Shown here one piece after another: positions 8,960 to 18,719 of a stretch of DNA of 64,000 nt. Below the pieces are notes generated by a model. That model searched no databases. It was given only the letters and a program-made list of their open reading frames with translations, and had not been told where the DNA came from. The position numbers were made by a program, and so were the translations under genes. The first letter of the stretch is position 1. Every line of letters starts with the position of its first letter. The stretch comes from Catenovulum maritimum (GTDB lineage: Bacteria > Pseudomonadota > Gammaproteobacteria > Enterobacterales > Alteromonadaceae), in the NCBI RefSeq assembly GCF_001050375.1, contig NZ_KQ130484.1:209357-273356 (forward strand), written 5' to 3'.

Positions 8960-10123
8960 TTATTTAGCTTTAATGTCTGGTATCAAATTTAATAAAGCAT
9001 CCACCACTTTTTTGGTGTCGTAGAAAGGTTGTGAATGAGGGCTGATTAAATCTAACTTGATTATTTCTGATCCACAATTTAATGAGTCTACCTGTGTCGA
9101 AAATGGGTAACTGCTGTCTTTTTCATCGAGCAATATCTTTAATTTAGTGCATTTTCCGAGTTGATTTAACTGGCTTAGCATATCAGTTAAATTCATGCCA
9201 AGCTGTTCAGGATCGGCTGTTGTGTTGGGCAGGAATACTTTTGGACAAGGGTTTTCATGGATTGCTTCAGCAACCCCAGATACCAGTAAATTTGCAATGA
9301 CACTGGTATAAAAGCTTCCAGGGGGGTAGCAAATTAAATCAGCTTGCATAATTTGGTCTATTACTTTCTGGCTTGTTTTAGGTTGTTGCGGAGTATGGAA
9401 CAGTAGATCTTGAGTTAAAAATAAATTTTTAACTGGAGATGCAATTGGGTTAACTTCTTTGCCTGTTATTAAATGCTGGCCACAAATTTTGCTGCCAGAT
9501 TCTAGTTCAGCGACTAAGTGATAATCATCATCCAGCACGGGTAATATCTTACCCTTTATATCGAGTAACTCAGAAAAAACCTCAATGCAGGAATCTAGGT
9601 TTTTATCATGACTAAAATAGCAGCCAACTAGACATAAATTCCCTATGCTTGCTCCATTGAGTTTAAAATTAGCAGGTTTTCGCTCAAAAAAACTTTGTAG
9701 AGTGTGCTGAATAAAGTTTAGTAAACCCAGTGGCAGTTTTTGGGTAAGTATATGTTCCCCTGTGAGTATATGCTCTAACTCTATTTTTAAATTTTGAGGC
9801 TTAGCTTGATGTGGGAAGCGGTAATTGAGTAAATTAGCTAAGTGCCTTATTTCAGGTAGGCTATCATTTGCCAAAGTAATTAAACGACTGCGAATATCCC
9901 CTATCGCGGGAATGTTAAAATGTTTCCTTAATTCAGCCGTACTGCCACCAGAATCAAATGTTGTAATTAAGTGGACACTATTTTGGGTTGACTTAGTTAG
10001 AGTGTGACAAAAAGAGGTTAAAGCTGAGCCTCCACTAATAAATAGAATTGATGGGCCGCTTTGGGATTGGCGATTTACATGCTTACCTGTTAGCCAAGGA
10101 GTTAATTGTGCAGGATTTTTCAT
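8960..10123 (-). CDS. CofD/YvcK-family protein
   Basis: 387 residues related to the 2-phospho-lactate transferase/YvcK fold: an N-terminal nucleotide-binding loop FISGGSALTSF, then TTFDSGGSTAELRKHF and IPAIGDIRSRL, then SIGNLCLVGCYF and a C-terminal CYPPGSFYTSVIANLL segment. YvcK relatives bind UDP-sugars and affect gluconeogenic growth and envelope integrity, while CofD makes coenzyme F420 precursors. No F420 genes are nearby, so the substrate is unknown. The sequence looks closer to the CofD-related branch than to E. coli YbhK, but I cannot confirm the subfamily. The ATG at 10121-10123 is preferred over a TTG 27 nt upstream, although neither has a clear ribosome site. Confidence 0.75.
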   Translation of the reverse strand: MKNPAQLTPWLTGKHVNRQSQSGPSILFISGGSALTSFCHTLTKSTQNSVHLITTFDSGGSTAELRKHFNIPAIGDIRSRLITLANDSLPEIRHLANLLNYRFPHQAKPQNLKIELEHILTGEHILTQKLPLGLLNFIQHTLQSFFERKPANFKLNGASIGNLCLVGCYFSHDKNLDSCIEVFSELLDIKGKILPVLDDDYHLVAELESGSKICGQHLITGKEVNPIASPVKNLFLTQDLLFHTPQQPKTSQKVIDQIMQADLICYPPGSFYTSVIANLLVSGVAEAIHENPCPKVFLPNTTADPEQLGMNLTDMLSQLNQLGKCTKLKILLDEKDSSYPFSTQVDSLNCGSEIIKLDLISPHSQPFYDTKKVVDALLNLIPDIKAK

Positions 10124-10252
10124 GAAATTGAGTTTAATACATAAATTCAATTTCAGCTAAAGCTGGATGAAAATAAATTATAAACTGCTAATCGATCAGT
10201 AAAGGTTATGAGTATATAATCCGAACATTACAACAATCGTTAGCTATTATTT

Positions 10253-11353
10253 ATGAATTTGTTTGCTTGGCAAAGAGCTGTTATTAAAGTTGGAAGCGCG
10301 TTAATTTCACCCGAAGGCAAAGGGTGTAGCGGGCAGTTTTTATTACCCATTGCTAGATATATTTCTGAATGCCGTCTGGCAGGAAAAGAAATTGTGTTAG
10401 TCTCTAGTGGTAGTGTTGCTGCAGGGCGTAACTTAATTAGCCATGGTGAAGCTCCTTCTATTGCAGAAAAGCAGGCTATGGCTGCGGTTGGGCAGATGCA
10501 AATGATGGCTAATTGGAGTCGCTTTTTTGATTTTCCGTGTGCTCAAATTTTGCTGACACACGAGGATTTAGCAGATCGCCGCCGATATGTTAATATAAAG
10601 AACACCATCCGAGAATTGTTGAACAATGGTATCTTACCAATTGTGAATGAAAACGATTCGGTTGCAACTGCTGAACTTAAAGTTGGCGACAATGATAATT
10701 TAGCAGCATTAGTTTCTCAGGTCTCTGATGCACAAATGCTAATGATCTGCAGTGATATAGATGGGTTATATACAGCAGACCCGAGAACCAACCCTAATGC
10801 CGAATTAATACCGGTTGTTGAAAAGATTAATTCAGAGATATACGCATTAGCGGGTGGTACCAGCAATAAGTTAGCAACGGGTGGTATGCGGACAAAGATT
10901 GAAGCCGCAGAAAAAGCAACCATAAACGGAGTACATTGTTTAATTGTGAATGGTCGAAATGGTCAAGTGTTCGATCGGTTATTACACAATGAATTAACGG
11001 GTACTTGGTTTAAACATCAAGCGAGTCCGAATAAGGCGCGAAAAAATTGGTTACAACATACTTTGAAAACTCAAGGCCATGTTGTTGTTGATGACGGAGC
11101 GCAGGCTGCATTAATTAACCAAGGTGCTTCTTTGTTGAGTATTGGTATAAAGCAAGTTGAGGGTAACTTTCACAAAGGAGACGCTGTGTTGGTTTTGAAT
11201 CAAAAATCTGAAACTATTGCTAAAGGTATCTGCCAGTATTCGGCACCAGAGTTAAATAAAATTCGAGGCTTAAACAGTTCAAAAATAACTGAAGAGCTTG
11301 GCTATTGTCCAAGCAATGTTGTCATTCATCGTGACGACCTAGTTATCATTTAA
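10253..11353 (+). CDS. proB: Glutamate 5-kinase ProB
   Basis: Phosphorylates glutamate in the first step of proline synthesis. The 366 residues match E. coli (367). The amino-acid-kinase domain carries IKVGSALIS, SSGSVAAG, NENDSVAT, DNDNLAALV, SDIDGLYTADPR and LATGGMRTKIEAA, and a C-terminal PUA domain follows from about residue 275. The first strong -10-like hexamer upstream is TATAAT at 10215-10220. proA follows 11 nt later, forming the standard proBA operon. Confidence 0.96.
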   Translation: MNLFAWQRAVIKVGSALISPEGKGCSGQFLLPIARYISECRLAGKEIVLVSSGSVAAGRNLISHGEAPSIAEKQAMAAVGQMQMMANWSRFFDFPCAQILLTHEDLADRRRYVNIKNTIRELLNNGILPIVNENDSVATAELKVGDNDNLAALVSQVSDAQMLMICSDIDGLYTADPRTNPNAELIPVVEKINSEIYALAGGTSNKLATGGMRTKIEAAEKATINGVHCLIVNGRNGQVFDRLLHNELTGTWFKHQASPNKARKNWLQHTLKTQGHVVVDDGAQAALINQGASLLSIGIKQVEGNFHKGDAVLVLNQKSETIAKGICQYSAPELNKIRGLNSSKITEELGYCPSNVVIHRDDLVII

Positions 11354-11364
11354 AAGGTTAAAAT

Positions 11365-12615
11365 ATGAGTTTTTCAATTGCTAAAATGGCAAAAGATGCA
11401 CGCAAAGCATCTTTTTCAGTTGCCAACTTAAGTACAGTACAAAAAGATGCCGCATTAACGGCTATGGCTAATAAATTGGTTGAGAGAACCGATTTGATTT
11501 TGTCTGAAAATGAAAAAGACTTAACTGCAGGCAGAGAAAATGGTCTATCAGAAGCTATGATAGACAGACTAAGATTAACCCCTGAAAGAGTTAAAGATTT
11601 ATCGAATGCACTAATTGAAGTGACACAATTAACGGATCCTGTGGGCACTATGTCTAACATGACAACTCGACCTAATGGCATCCGAGTCGGTAAAATGAGA
11701 ATCCCACTGGGTGTGATTGCTATGATTTACGAAGCAAGGCCAAATGTGACAGCTGAAGCTGCGGCACTTTGCTTAAAATCGGGTAATGCAGTTATCTTAA
11801 GAGGCGGTAAAGAAGCATTACATTCGAATTTAGTCATAGCGAAATGTTTACATGAAGCATTAGAAGAGCAAGGTATAGATGCAAATGCTATTGGCGTTGT
11901 ACCTGATCCGGATCGTAATGTTATGAATGAACTAATGACATTATCGGATGATATAGATTTAATCATCCCTCGCGGTGGTGAAGGTTTAATTCGATTTGTG
12001 ACTGAAAATAGTCGAATTCCTGTTATTCAACATTTTAAAGGGGTATGCCACTTATACATAGATCAATATGCTGAAAATGAGATGGCATTAGATCTATTAA
12101 CCAATGGTAAAACCCAAAGAACAGGCGTATGTAATTCACTAGAAACTTTACTTGTTCATAAATCTAAAGCTGAAGAATATATGCCACTTGTTGCTAAAAT
12201 GTTTAGTGAAAAAGGCGTTAAAGTGCATGCTTGTGAGCAAAGTATAGGGTATTTTGAAAACGCAGAAGTCGCGACGGAAGCCGATTGGGATGCTGAATAT
12301 TTAGCGCTTGAAATTGCGGTGCGTATTGTCGATGATTTTGAAGCTGCGATTGGCCACATAGAAACTTATAGCTCAGGACACACTGAAGTGATTTGTACTC
12401 AAGATTATCGTCTAGCAAATGAATTTGTTAGACGAATCAACAGTGCTGTCGTTATGGTTAATGCATCTTCAAGATTTTCTGATGGTGGTCAATTAGGCTT
12501 AGGTGCTGAAATTGGTATTTCGACTTCTAAACTACACGCATACGGCCCAATGGGACTTGAAAGCTTAACAACAGAAAAATTTGTTGTGCTTGGTGATGGC
12601 CAAATTAGAAGTTAA
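11365..12615 (+). CDS. proA: Gamma-glutamyl phosphate reductase ProA
   Basis: NADPH-dependent reductase making glutamate-5-semialdehyde from ProB's product. The 416 residues match E. coli (417). The catalytic cysteine is Cys256 in QRTGVCNSLETLL; the YEARPNVTAEA and RGGKEALHSN segments near residues 122-150 belong to the cofactor/active-site region, and the C-terminal GAEIGISTSKLHAYGPMGLE is diagnostic. It is co-transcribed with proB and ends just before a strong hairpin. Confidence 0.96.
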   Translation: MSFSIAKMAKDARKASFSVANLSTVQKDAALTAMANKLVERTDLILSENEKDLTAGRENGLSEAMIDRLRLTPERVKDLSNALIEVTQLTDPVGTMSNMTTRPNGIRVGKMRIPLGVIAMIYEARPNVTAEAAALCLKSGNAVILRGGKEALHSNLVIAKCLHEALEEQGIDANAIGVVPDPDRNVMNELMTLSDDIDLIIPRGGEGLIRFVTENSRIPVIQHFKGVCHLYIDQYAENEMALDLLTNGKTQRTGVCNSLETLLVHKSKAEEYMPLVAKMFSEKGVKVHACEQSIGYFENAEVATEADWDAEYLALEIAVRIVDDFEAAIGHIETYSSGHTEVICTQDYRLANEFVRRINSAVVMVNASSRFSDGGQLGLGAEIGISTSKLHAYGPMGLESLTTEKFVVLGDGQIRS

Positions 12616-12641
12616 CAGTTTAAAATAATTTAGCTATACTC

Positions 12642-12676
12642 AGTGAGAGTTCGAATATGAACTCTCACTTTAATTT
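12642..12676 (+). terminator. Terminator of the proBA operon
   Basis: An 11-bp perfect stem (12642-12652 with 12659-12669; AGTGAGAGTTC/GAACTCTCACT, loop GAATAT) is followed by TTAATTT. It lies 27 nt after the proA stop and directly before the ribosome site of a 35-residue reading frame, so read-through or attenuation of that small gene is possible. Confidence 0.75.
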
Positions 12677-12694
12677 CAAGGAAGAATTAGCCGA

Positions 12695-12802
12695 ATGGAT
12701 TTAGCGATACTCTCATATATTTTTATTCCTCTTACTTTAGTTGCCCTCGGATTTATCATATGGTGCTCTCTATCTTGTTTTAATCAAACTGATGACGAGT
12801 GA
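12695..12802 (+). CDS. Small single-span membrane protein, 35 residues
   Basis: ATG reading frame of 35 residues (MDLAILSYIF...SCFNQTDDE) with one hydrophobic helix over residues 4-27, two cysteines at its end and a polar acidic tail. AAGGAAG lies ten nt upstream. It resembles accessory subunits such as CydX only in size and topology; I recognise no family. It sits between the proBA terminator and prlC, 239 nt before the prlC start. Coding status is inferred from the hydrophobic, well-formed composition and the ribosome site. Confidence 0.5.
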   Translation: MDLAILSYIFIPLTLVALGFIIWCSLSCFNQTDDE

Positions 12803-13041
12803 TTATTAAATAATCTTAAATAACAGCCTTGTATTTTTATTTCAGTACCCCACCTATAGTTTATGGTTTGTTATAAACGTAAAGTTTCGACTTTTTGTTT
12901 CACCTTTAAATAGATTAACTAGAATTAACTTAAGTTAGAGCAAATATCGATTGTTTTAACTTGTCTTAAGCAATTACAAATGCTTATTGCTATTTGTCTT
13001 TTAGGCTGAGTTTGACCTTAATCCAATAATGAGAATATTTT

Positions 13042-15084
13042 ATGAGTAACCCTCTGTTATCCAACGCTACTTTACCTTTGTTTTCTGAAATAAAAGCTGA
13101 ACATGTACAACCAGCTGTTGAATCTGTCATTGCTAAAGCGAAAGAAACAATTGAGCGTGTTTTGACTACAGGTCCAAATTTCACTTGGCAGTCGTTAGTT
13201 GTACCTTTAGATGAAGCTGATGATAAGCTCTCTAAAGTGTGGTCTCCTGTTTCTCACCTACACTCGGTTGCTGATAGCGAGGCTTTAAGAGAAGCTTACC
13301 AAGCCTGTTTGCCATTATTATCAGAGTACAGTACTTTTGTCGGTCAGAACCAAGTTTTATACCAAGCTTATCAAAACCTTGCCGATAGTGATGAATTTGA
13401 AACCCTAACCACAGCCCAGCAAAAGTCTATTTCAAATGCATTAAGAGATTTTAAATTATCTGGTGTGTCACTCGCAGAAGATAAAAAGCAAAGATATGCC
13501 GAAATCAGACAAAGATTATCGGAAATAACCAGTAAGTTTGGTAATAACGTCCTAGATGCCACTCAAGGGTGGACAAAGTTAATTACAGATGAGGCCCAGT
13601 TATCAGGCTTACCTGATATGGCAAAACAAGCTGCAGCTGAAACTGCTAAGTCTAAAGAGCAAGAGGGTTGGTTGTTTACTCTGGAGTTTCCGAGTTACTT
13701 ACCTGTAATGACTTATGCAGATAACCGAGAGTTAAGAGCTGAAATGTATCAGGCGTTTGCTACTCGTGCATCTGATCAAGGACCAAATGCCGGTCAATGG
13801 GATAACTCAGAATATATTCAAGAAATTTTAGCTTTGCGTCATGAATTAGCTCAATTGTTAGATTTTGATAACTTTGCTGAGAAGTCTCTGGCCACGAAAA
13901 TGGCAGAATCACCAGCCCAAGTTTTGAATTTTTTAAATGACTTAAGTGATAAAAGTAAGCCACAAGCTTTAGCTGAATTGGCAGAGCTAACTAGCTTTGC
14001 AAAAGATGAACATGGCGTTGAAAAGTTAGAGTCATGGGATTTAAGTTACTATGCTGAAAAGCTTAAACAGCAAAAATATGCGATATCTGACGAAACATTA
14101 AGACCATATTTTCCCGAAGCAAAAGTAATCTCTGGCTTATTTAAAACGGCAGAAAGATTATTTGGTATAGAGATCAAGCCAAGGGAAGGGGTTCAAGTTT
14201 GGCATGATTCGGTGCGATTCTTTGATATTTTTGACTTAACGGGTGAATTGAAAGGTAGTTTTTACTTCGATCTTTATGCTAGAGAGCATAAGCGAGGCGG
14301 CGCATGGATGGATGACTGTGCTGGTCGCAGAATTAAACAAGATGGCGAGTTACAAACCCCAGTTGCCTATTTGACGTGTAATTTTAATAAACCAGTTGGA
14401 GATAAACCTGCTTTATTTACCCATGATGAAGTACAAACCTTATTCCACGAATTTGGCCATGGTTTACATCATATGCTGACTAAGATTGATGTCAGTGCTG
14501 TTGCTGGTATTAATGGCGTAGCATGGGATGCAGTCGAATTGCCGAGTCAATTTATGGAAAACTGGTGTTTTCAGCCTGAAGCTTTAGCTGATATTTCAGG
14601 ACATTACGAAACGGGTGAAGCTTTACCTCAAGATTTGTTGGATAAGTTACTTGCAGCTAAGAACTTCCAATCAGCCATGATGATGGCTAGACAGCTAGAG
14701 TTTTCATTATTTGATTTTGAACTGCATTTAAATTACCAAGCGGGTCAGAAGGCTGATGTACAGGCTGTTATCGATAAAGTGAGAGATAAGGTTTCGGTTA
14801 TTAGACCGCCGGAATTTAATCGCTTTCAGCATAGTTTTAGCCATATTTTTGCCGGCGGTTATGCTGCAGGTTATTATAGTTACAAGTGGGCGGAAGTATT
14901 GTCTGCTGATGCTTTTTCACTATTTGAAGAAAAAGGTATTTTCGATAGCGAAACAGGCTTGTCATTTCTACACAACATTTTAGAAATGGGCGGATCGAAA
15001 GAGCCAATGGAGTTGTTTAAAGCCTTTAGAGGACGTGAGCCTGAGGTTGATGCTTTATTGAGGCATTCAGGTATAGCAGCTTAA
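13042..15084 (+). CDS. prlC: Oligopeptidase A (M3 family) PrlC
   Basis: Cytoplasmic zinc oligopeptidase that degrades short peptides, including cleaved signal peptides. The 680 residues equal the E. coli length. The zinc motif HEFGH (His469, Glu470, His473) lies in TLFHEFGHGLHHML, with the third ligand region in AVELPSQFMENW (about residues 495-507), and the C-terminal HSFSHIFAGGYAAGYYSY is typical of M3 enzymes. It has its own upstream region, and a strong terminator follows 21 nt after the stop. Confidence 0.96.
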   Translation: MSNPLLSNATLPLFSEIKAEHVQPAVESVIAKAKETIERVLTTGPNFTWQSLVVPLDEADDKLSKVWSPVSHLHSVADSEALREAYQACLPLLSEYSTFVGQNQVLYQAYQNLADSDEFETLTTAQQKSISNALRDFKLSGVSLAEDKKQRYAEIRQRLSEITSKFGNNVLDATQGWTKLITDEAQLSGLPDMAKQAAAETAKSKEQEGWLFTLEFPSYLPVMTYADNRELRAEMYQAFATRASDQGPNAGQWDNSEYIQEILALRHELAQLLDFDNFAEKSLATKMAESPAQVLNFLNDLSDKSKPQALAELAELTSFAKDEHGVEKLESWDLSYYAEKLKQQKYAISDETLRPYFPEAKVISGLFKTAERLFGIEIKPREGVQVWHDSVRFFDIFDLTGELKGSFYFDLYAREHKRGGAWMDDCAGRRIKQDGELQTPVAYLTCNFNKPVGDKPALFTHDEVQTLFHEFGHGLHHMLTKIDVSAVAGINGVAWDAVELPSQFMENWCFQPEALADISGHYETGEALPQDLLDKLLAAKNFQSAMMMARQLEFSLFDFELHLNYQAGQKADVQAVIDKVRDKVSVIRPPEFNRFQHSFSHIFAGGYAAGYYSYKWAEVLSADAFSLFEEKGIFDSETGLSFLHNILEMGGSKEPMELFKAFRGREPEVDALLRHSGIAA

Positions 15085-15105
15085 TTTAAGCCTACAAGCA
15101 AAAAC

Positions 15106-15135
15106 AAAAAAGGTGCTGAGAAAGCACCTTTTTTT
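15106..15135. terminator. Bidirectional intrinsic terminator
   Basis: AAAAAAGGTGCT (15106-15117), loop GAGAA, AGCACCTTTTTT and further T residues to 15135: a 12-bp stem with a U-tract on both strands, between prlC and the convergent YfaZ-like gene. Confidence 0.9.
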
Positions 15136-15157
15136 ATTACTCACATTTTATTTTTTC

Positions 15158-15712
15158 TTAAAAGAAAAACTGGAAGCCAAAGTTTAAACCATTATCAATT
15201 GTGAAATTGGTTTTTGATTCGTGAGTTGCTTTAACATGACGATAGCTTAAATAAACTGCACCATTTTCAATTAATTTATAACTTAGGCGTGCAGCTGTAT
15301 CAATTTGGTAATCTAAGTCGTCGCTTAACGCGATACTAGGGGCATAGTAAGCATGCAGTGTAAGCTCTATTTCAGGTACATCTGGTAATTGGTAAGCAAA
15401 TTCACCACCTAAACCTAAACCTTGCACATTTTCTTCACCTACATCAGCAAAATATAATTTTGCGCCTATACCAGCAGTTATGTTTTGTTGCTTTTGAATA
15501 TTACCCGAAACTAATGCTTTGATGCTAAATAGTTTATCGTCATTTTCGTTTATTAAAGCGCCAACTGAGAAGCTAGCATTATTGCTTAATTTATTTGAAT
15601 TTAGTTCGGCATTGATCGAGTCATTACCTATGTCTAGCATTAGGTTACTTGCTGATGCTTGGAAAGTCATGCCAGATAATAAGATGGCGGTTAAGCTTGT
15701 TAACTTTTTCAT
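15158..15712 (-). CDS. YfaZ-family outer-membrane beta-barrel protein
   Basis: 184 residues with a cleavable signal peptide (MKKLTSLTAILLSGMTFQASA), alternating beta-strand composition through the mature part and a C-terminal phenylalanine (FGFQFFF) as expected for BAM-inserted barrels. The order of segments (GIGAKLYFADV, GLGLGGEFAYQLP, YYAPSIA and AVYLSYRHV) matches the YfaZ family of predicted small porins of unknown substrate. It stands alone and converges on prlC. Confidence 0.8.
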   Translation of the reverse strand: MKKLTSLTAILLSGMTFQASASNLMLDIGNDSINAELNSNKLSNNASFSVGALINENDDKLFSIKALVSGNIQKQQNITAGIGAKLYFADVGEENVQGLGLGGEFAYQLPDVPEIELTLHAYYAPSIALSDDLDYQIDTAARLSYKLIENGAVYLSYRHVKATHESKTNFTIDNGLNFGFQFFF

Positions 15713-15847
15713 TGCTTTTAGTTCCTTAAATTAGCCTAGCAATAGATTAGCAAGTCAGCTTTAGCTGCTTACTCTTTATTTTGTCATTATTGCGGGGATG
15801 GTAAACTTTCTAGATGAAGATATAAATATATTTTGTTGCTTAAAGTG

Positions 15848-15883
15848 AATTAGCCCTAGTTTTCAATAAAACTAAGGCTAATT
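15848..15883. terminator. Hairpin downstream of the Sel1/TonB-like gene
   Basis: AATTAGCC-c-TAGTTTT paired with AAAACTA-a-GGCTAATT around a CAAT loop: 15 pairs with one internal mismatch, 10 nt after the stop of the minus-strand Sel1-like gene. There is no long U-tract outside the stem, so it is only terminator-like. Confidence 0.5.
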
Positions 15884-15893
15884 ATTGAACTAT

Positions 15894-17409
15894 TTAATGA
15901 TTTTCGTTTGAAATTGTTACGCGTCCACCTGTTGTCCAGCGCATCAGAACATCATACCAAGCGCTGGTATCCCAGCCTTGTTGCTCGCCTCGGAAGATTG
16001 CTTGCTGTATCATTTTTACCGCTTCTGCTCGTTTTCTAACATCTTGCTTTTCCCAGGCGATAGCGGTTAAAAATTGTACTTCTGGGTTTAACCTTTCCAC
16101 TTCTTCCAGTCGCTTTAAATAAGACAATGCTGTTTTTGCATCATGTAGTGTTTTGTCTTCAGCCATGAGTTTAATCTCAGCTGCTTTACGTAAAGCGAAT
16201 ACATGACCTTGGTTAGCAGCTCTGTCTAACCAAAATACTGCCTTGTGTTCATCTTTTTCTATCCAAGGGCTCGTGATGAACAAATCGCCTAGCCGATATT
16301 CCGCATTGGCCAAGCCTTGTTTTGCTGAAGTGAGTAACCAGCTTATCGCTTTGTCTAAATCTTTTTGCTCTCGGTATAATTTATTGCCTAATACATATTG
16401 AGCTTCAACTAAACCTTGATTTGCTGAACGCTCGAGTAAATGATCGATTTGCCCTTCTTCACGCCACAAACCTTCAAAATTCATTAAAGTAATTGCATAC
16501 ATGTATTGGTCATATGCATTGGAGCTGATAGTTTTTTCATCACTTAAGATATGTTTTATGCCGCGATAAATATGGTGATAGTCTTGCGCTAATGTCATTT
16601 TGCTCAAGTTTTGTCGCGCTAAGCCTAAATTAATGCGTTTAGTCACAGCAACAGCTTGACCATTAAATTTGGGTTGAGGGTATTTCACTTCTCTAAATTT
16701 ACGCAAGGCTAGGTTAATTCGGCCAAAGGATTGAAGAATTTCTATGTCTCTAACTGTACCGTCTGGCGCAATAACATACTCTACAACTGCAAAGTAAGGC
16801 TGTTTTAACATGTTATCTAGGCGGGTATTTGAATTAGAGCTAAATTGAGCTGAACTTAAGTTCTCGACCTGGTTACCATTTTCATCTTCTTCGGCATAAA
16901 TCTCTTCATTTATGCCCGCTGAAAATAAGCCTTCGGTTAAACCATCGTCATCTTCTAAACCAAGTAGGTTAGCGCCCGCAGTTGACATCTCTATTCGGGT
17001 TTCAAGCAGCTCAGATTGAACGACTGGATAGTAGCGTTCTTGGATTAACTCCTTTCCATATATTAATCCATAATGCTCAAGTCGTTCCGTAAGTTCACCA
17101 GTATCAGCATCATTTAGCGAAGCTAAAATTGAACGGGCAATTGAGGTGGAATTTTCGTATTTGTATTGAGCTGCCAATAAAAACCAGATTGCGGATTCTA
17201 CTTTGTCGACTGTAACGCCCTGTCCTTGATAGTAGATGAAGCCTAAAGTATGCATAGCTCTAGGCACACCCACAATGGCTGATTTAGTGTACTCCTTTAT
17301 TGCCGCTGTGTAGTTTTGTGTATCATATGCTGCATCCGCTTGTGACATATTGGCTTTGGCTGTAAAATAAGCAGGTAAGCAGCAACACAATAAGGTTGTT
17401 GTTGAACAT
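15894..17409 (-). CDS. Sel1-repeat protein with TonB-like central domain, apparent frameshift at the signal peptide
   Basis: The main frame encodes about 485-498 residues: N-terminal Sel1/TPR-like repeats (for example ALGFIYYQGQGV-type turns near residues 45-60), a central TonB-C-like segment (YFAVVEYVIAPDGTVRDIEILQS), and C-terminal Sel1 repeats (AQYVLGNKLYREQKDL, AEYRLGDLF). In this frame the only codons near a plausible start are a TTG at 17390 and an ATG at 17348, neither with a ribosome site. An ATG at 17409 in the next frame has AAGGA six nt upstream and encodes MFNNNLIVLLLTCLF, a clear signal peptide. Removing one T of the four-T run (+ strand AAAA at 17364-17367) joins them into ...LFTAKA|NMSQ with an Ala-x-Ala cleavage site. 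The protein is probably periplasmic; function unknown. Confidence 0.75.
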
Positions 17410-17564
17410 TCACCGTCCTTAAGTTGAGCTGAATGAGCGCATTTTACCTATTTAATTGTTAAGAACTCACAACTCTAGCCTGATTTACCTCAAATTTACA
17501 AATCTTTAAATTACTAGACTAAGCGATCTAATTAGTGACACAGATATTAACTTTTTAACTGAGA

Positions 17565-18719
17565 TTAGAAGAGCTCTACACTGTTATCTACTTCAACAGT
17601 TTGAGCCGTTTCTTCATTTTCTATGCTTATATTCGGTAAACCATTCATTACTTTTTCTATCTTAGAAATGATAGAGTGAATAGTCATATCTATTTGGCCT
17701 TGTTTTAATAATTGCTCTTGGAGTATATGAGCGATAAAAGCCTCTTGAGCGTCATTAAAATCTAATGTGTGAAAACTGACGCCAACTTCAGCAATCATTT
17801 TGTCTAGCAGTTGCTGTTTTTCTTGTTGAACTTGGATAATTGCGGGTTCTAGTTGAGTTAAGATATCAACTAATTGAGTGCGAGTTTCGACAATTTTATG
17901 CTTATCTAGCATATTTTGTATTCGCGATGTTAAGGCTGGTATCAGTTTAGCAAAAGAGTCTATATATATAGAGCTTAAGGTTTCGTCATTCGGCATATTT
18001 TTTACTAAGATAGAAATATACTTATCGTTAAAAATAGTCCTTTGATTAAAACTGTAAATTCTGCCTTTATTTCTAAGTAACTCAAACATTTCAATTATAA
18101 TTGGACTTGCAATTTTAGTGCTTGAATCATAAAACAGTGAATCGTTTGGTGTAGAGATTTCAATGCAAGTTTGAATGCCAATACTTTGAAATGAAGCCGC
18201 TATTTTTTTTGCTAAGGTTTCAAAATCTCGGCATTGGATAACAGACGTTATTAAATCTAATGCCCAGCCATAAGAATTGGCTTGATGCATTGTAATTGAC
18301 ACTATCGACTCTAATTCATCTGATTGAGCTTTAGTCGCATTAATCTCAGTAATATATGACTTAATCGAACGTAATTTATACTTTAGTTCAGTTGTGTCGC
18401 ATGTTTTTTTTATATAGCTACTCGCGCCAGCTTCAAAGCAAGAAATGACGCTTTCTGCATCATATTCGGTTGATGTCATGAATAAAATTGGCAACAAGTC
18501 CTGAGATTGCAATTTTAATTGAGAAACTAATTTAAAATCTGATTTATTCGCTAAGCTAATATCTAGCAGAATTATGTGATACGAGGTTGCACTGACTAAA
18601 TTTATTGCGCTTTCAGAACAACCAGAGGTCTCAACATTAAATTCATCATCTAAAACAGACTTTAGATTATTTCGATAGCTTGTATCGCTATCTAGGATAA
18701 GTATTTTTAAATCGTCCAT
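17565..18719 (-). CDS. Response regulator with uncharacterised C-terminal domain
   Basis: 384 residues. The N-terminal receiver domain (1-125) has Asp10 and Asp12 of the acidic pocket, the phospho-acceptor Asp53 in ILLDISLAN, the Thr/Ser in LFMTSTEY and the lysine in SYIKKTC. The remaining 260 residues are predominantly helical, with no DNA-binding, GGDEF, EAL or phosphatase motif that I recognise, so the output is unknown; a protein-protein or coiled-coil role is possible. No histidine kinase gene is adjacent. It lies 155 nt upstream of the Sel1-like gene on the same strand. Confidence 0.85.
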   Translation of the reverse strand: MDDLKILILDSDTSYRNNLKSVLDDEFNVETSGCSESAINLVSATSYHIILLDISLANKSDFKLVSQLKLQSQDLLPILFMTSTEYDAESVISCFEAGASSYIKKTCDTTELKYKLRSIKSYITEINATKAQSDELESIVSITMHQANSYGWALDLITSVIQCRDFETLAKKIAASFQSIGIQTCIEISTPNDSLFYDSSTKIASPIIIEMFELLRNKGRIYSFNQRTIFNDKYISILVKNMPNDETLSSIYIDSFAKLIPALTSRIQNMLDKHKIVETRTQLVDILTQLEPAIIQVQQEKQQLLDKMIAEVGVSFHTLDFNDAQEAFIAHILQEQLLKQGQIDMTIHSIISKIEKVMNGLPNISIENEETAQTVEVDNSVELF

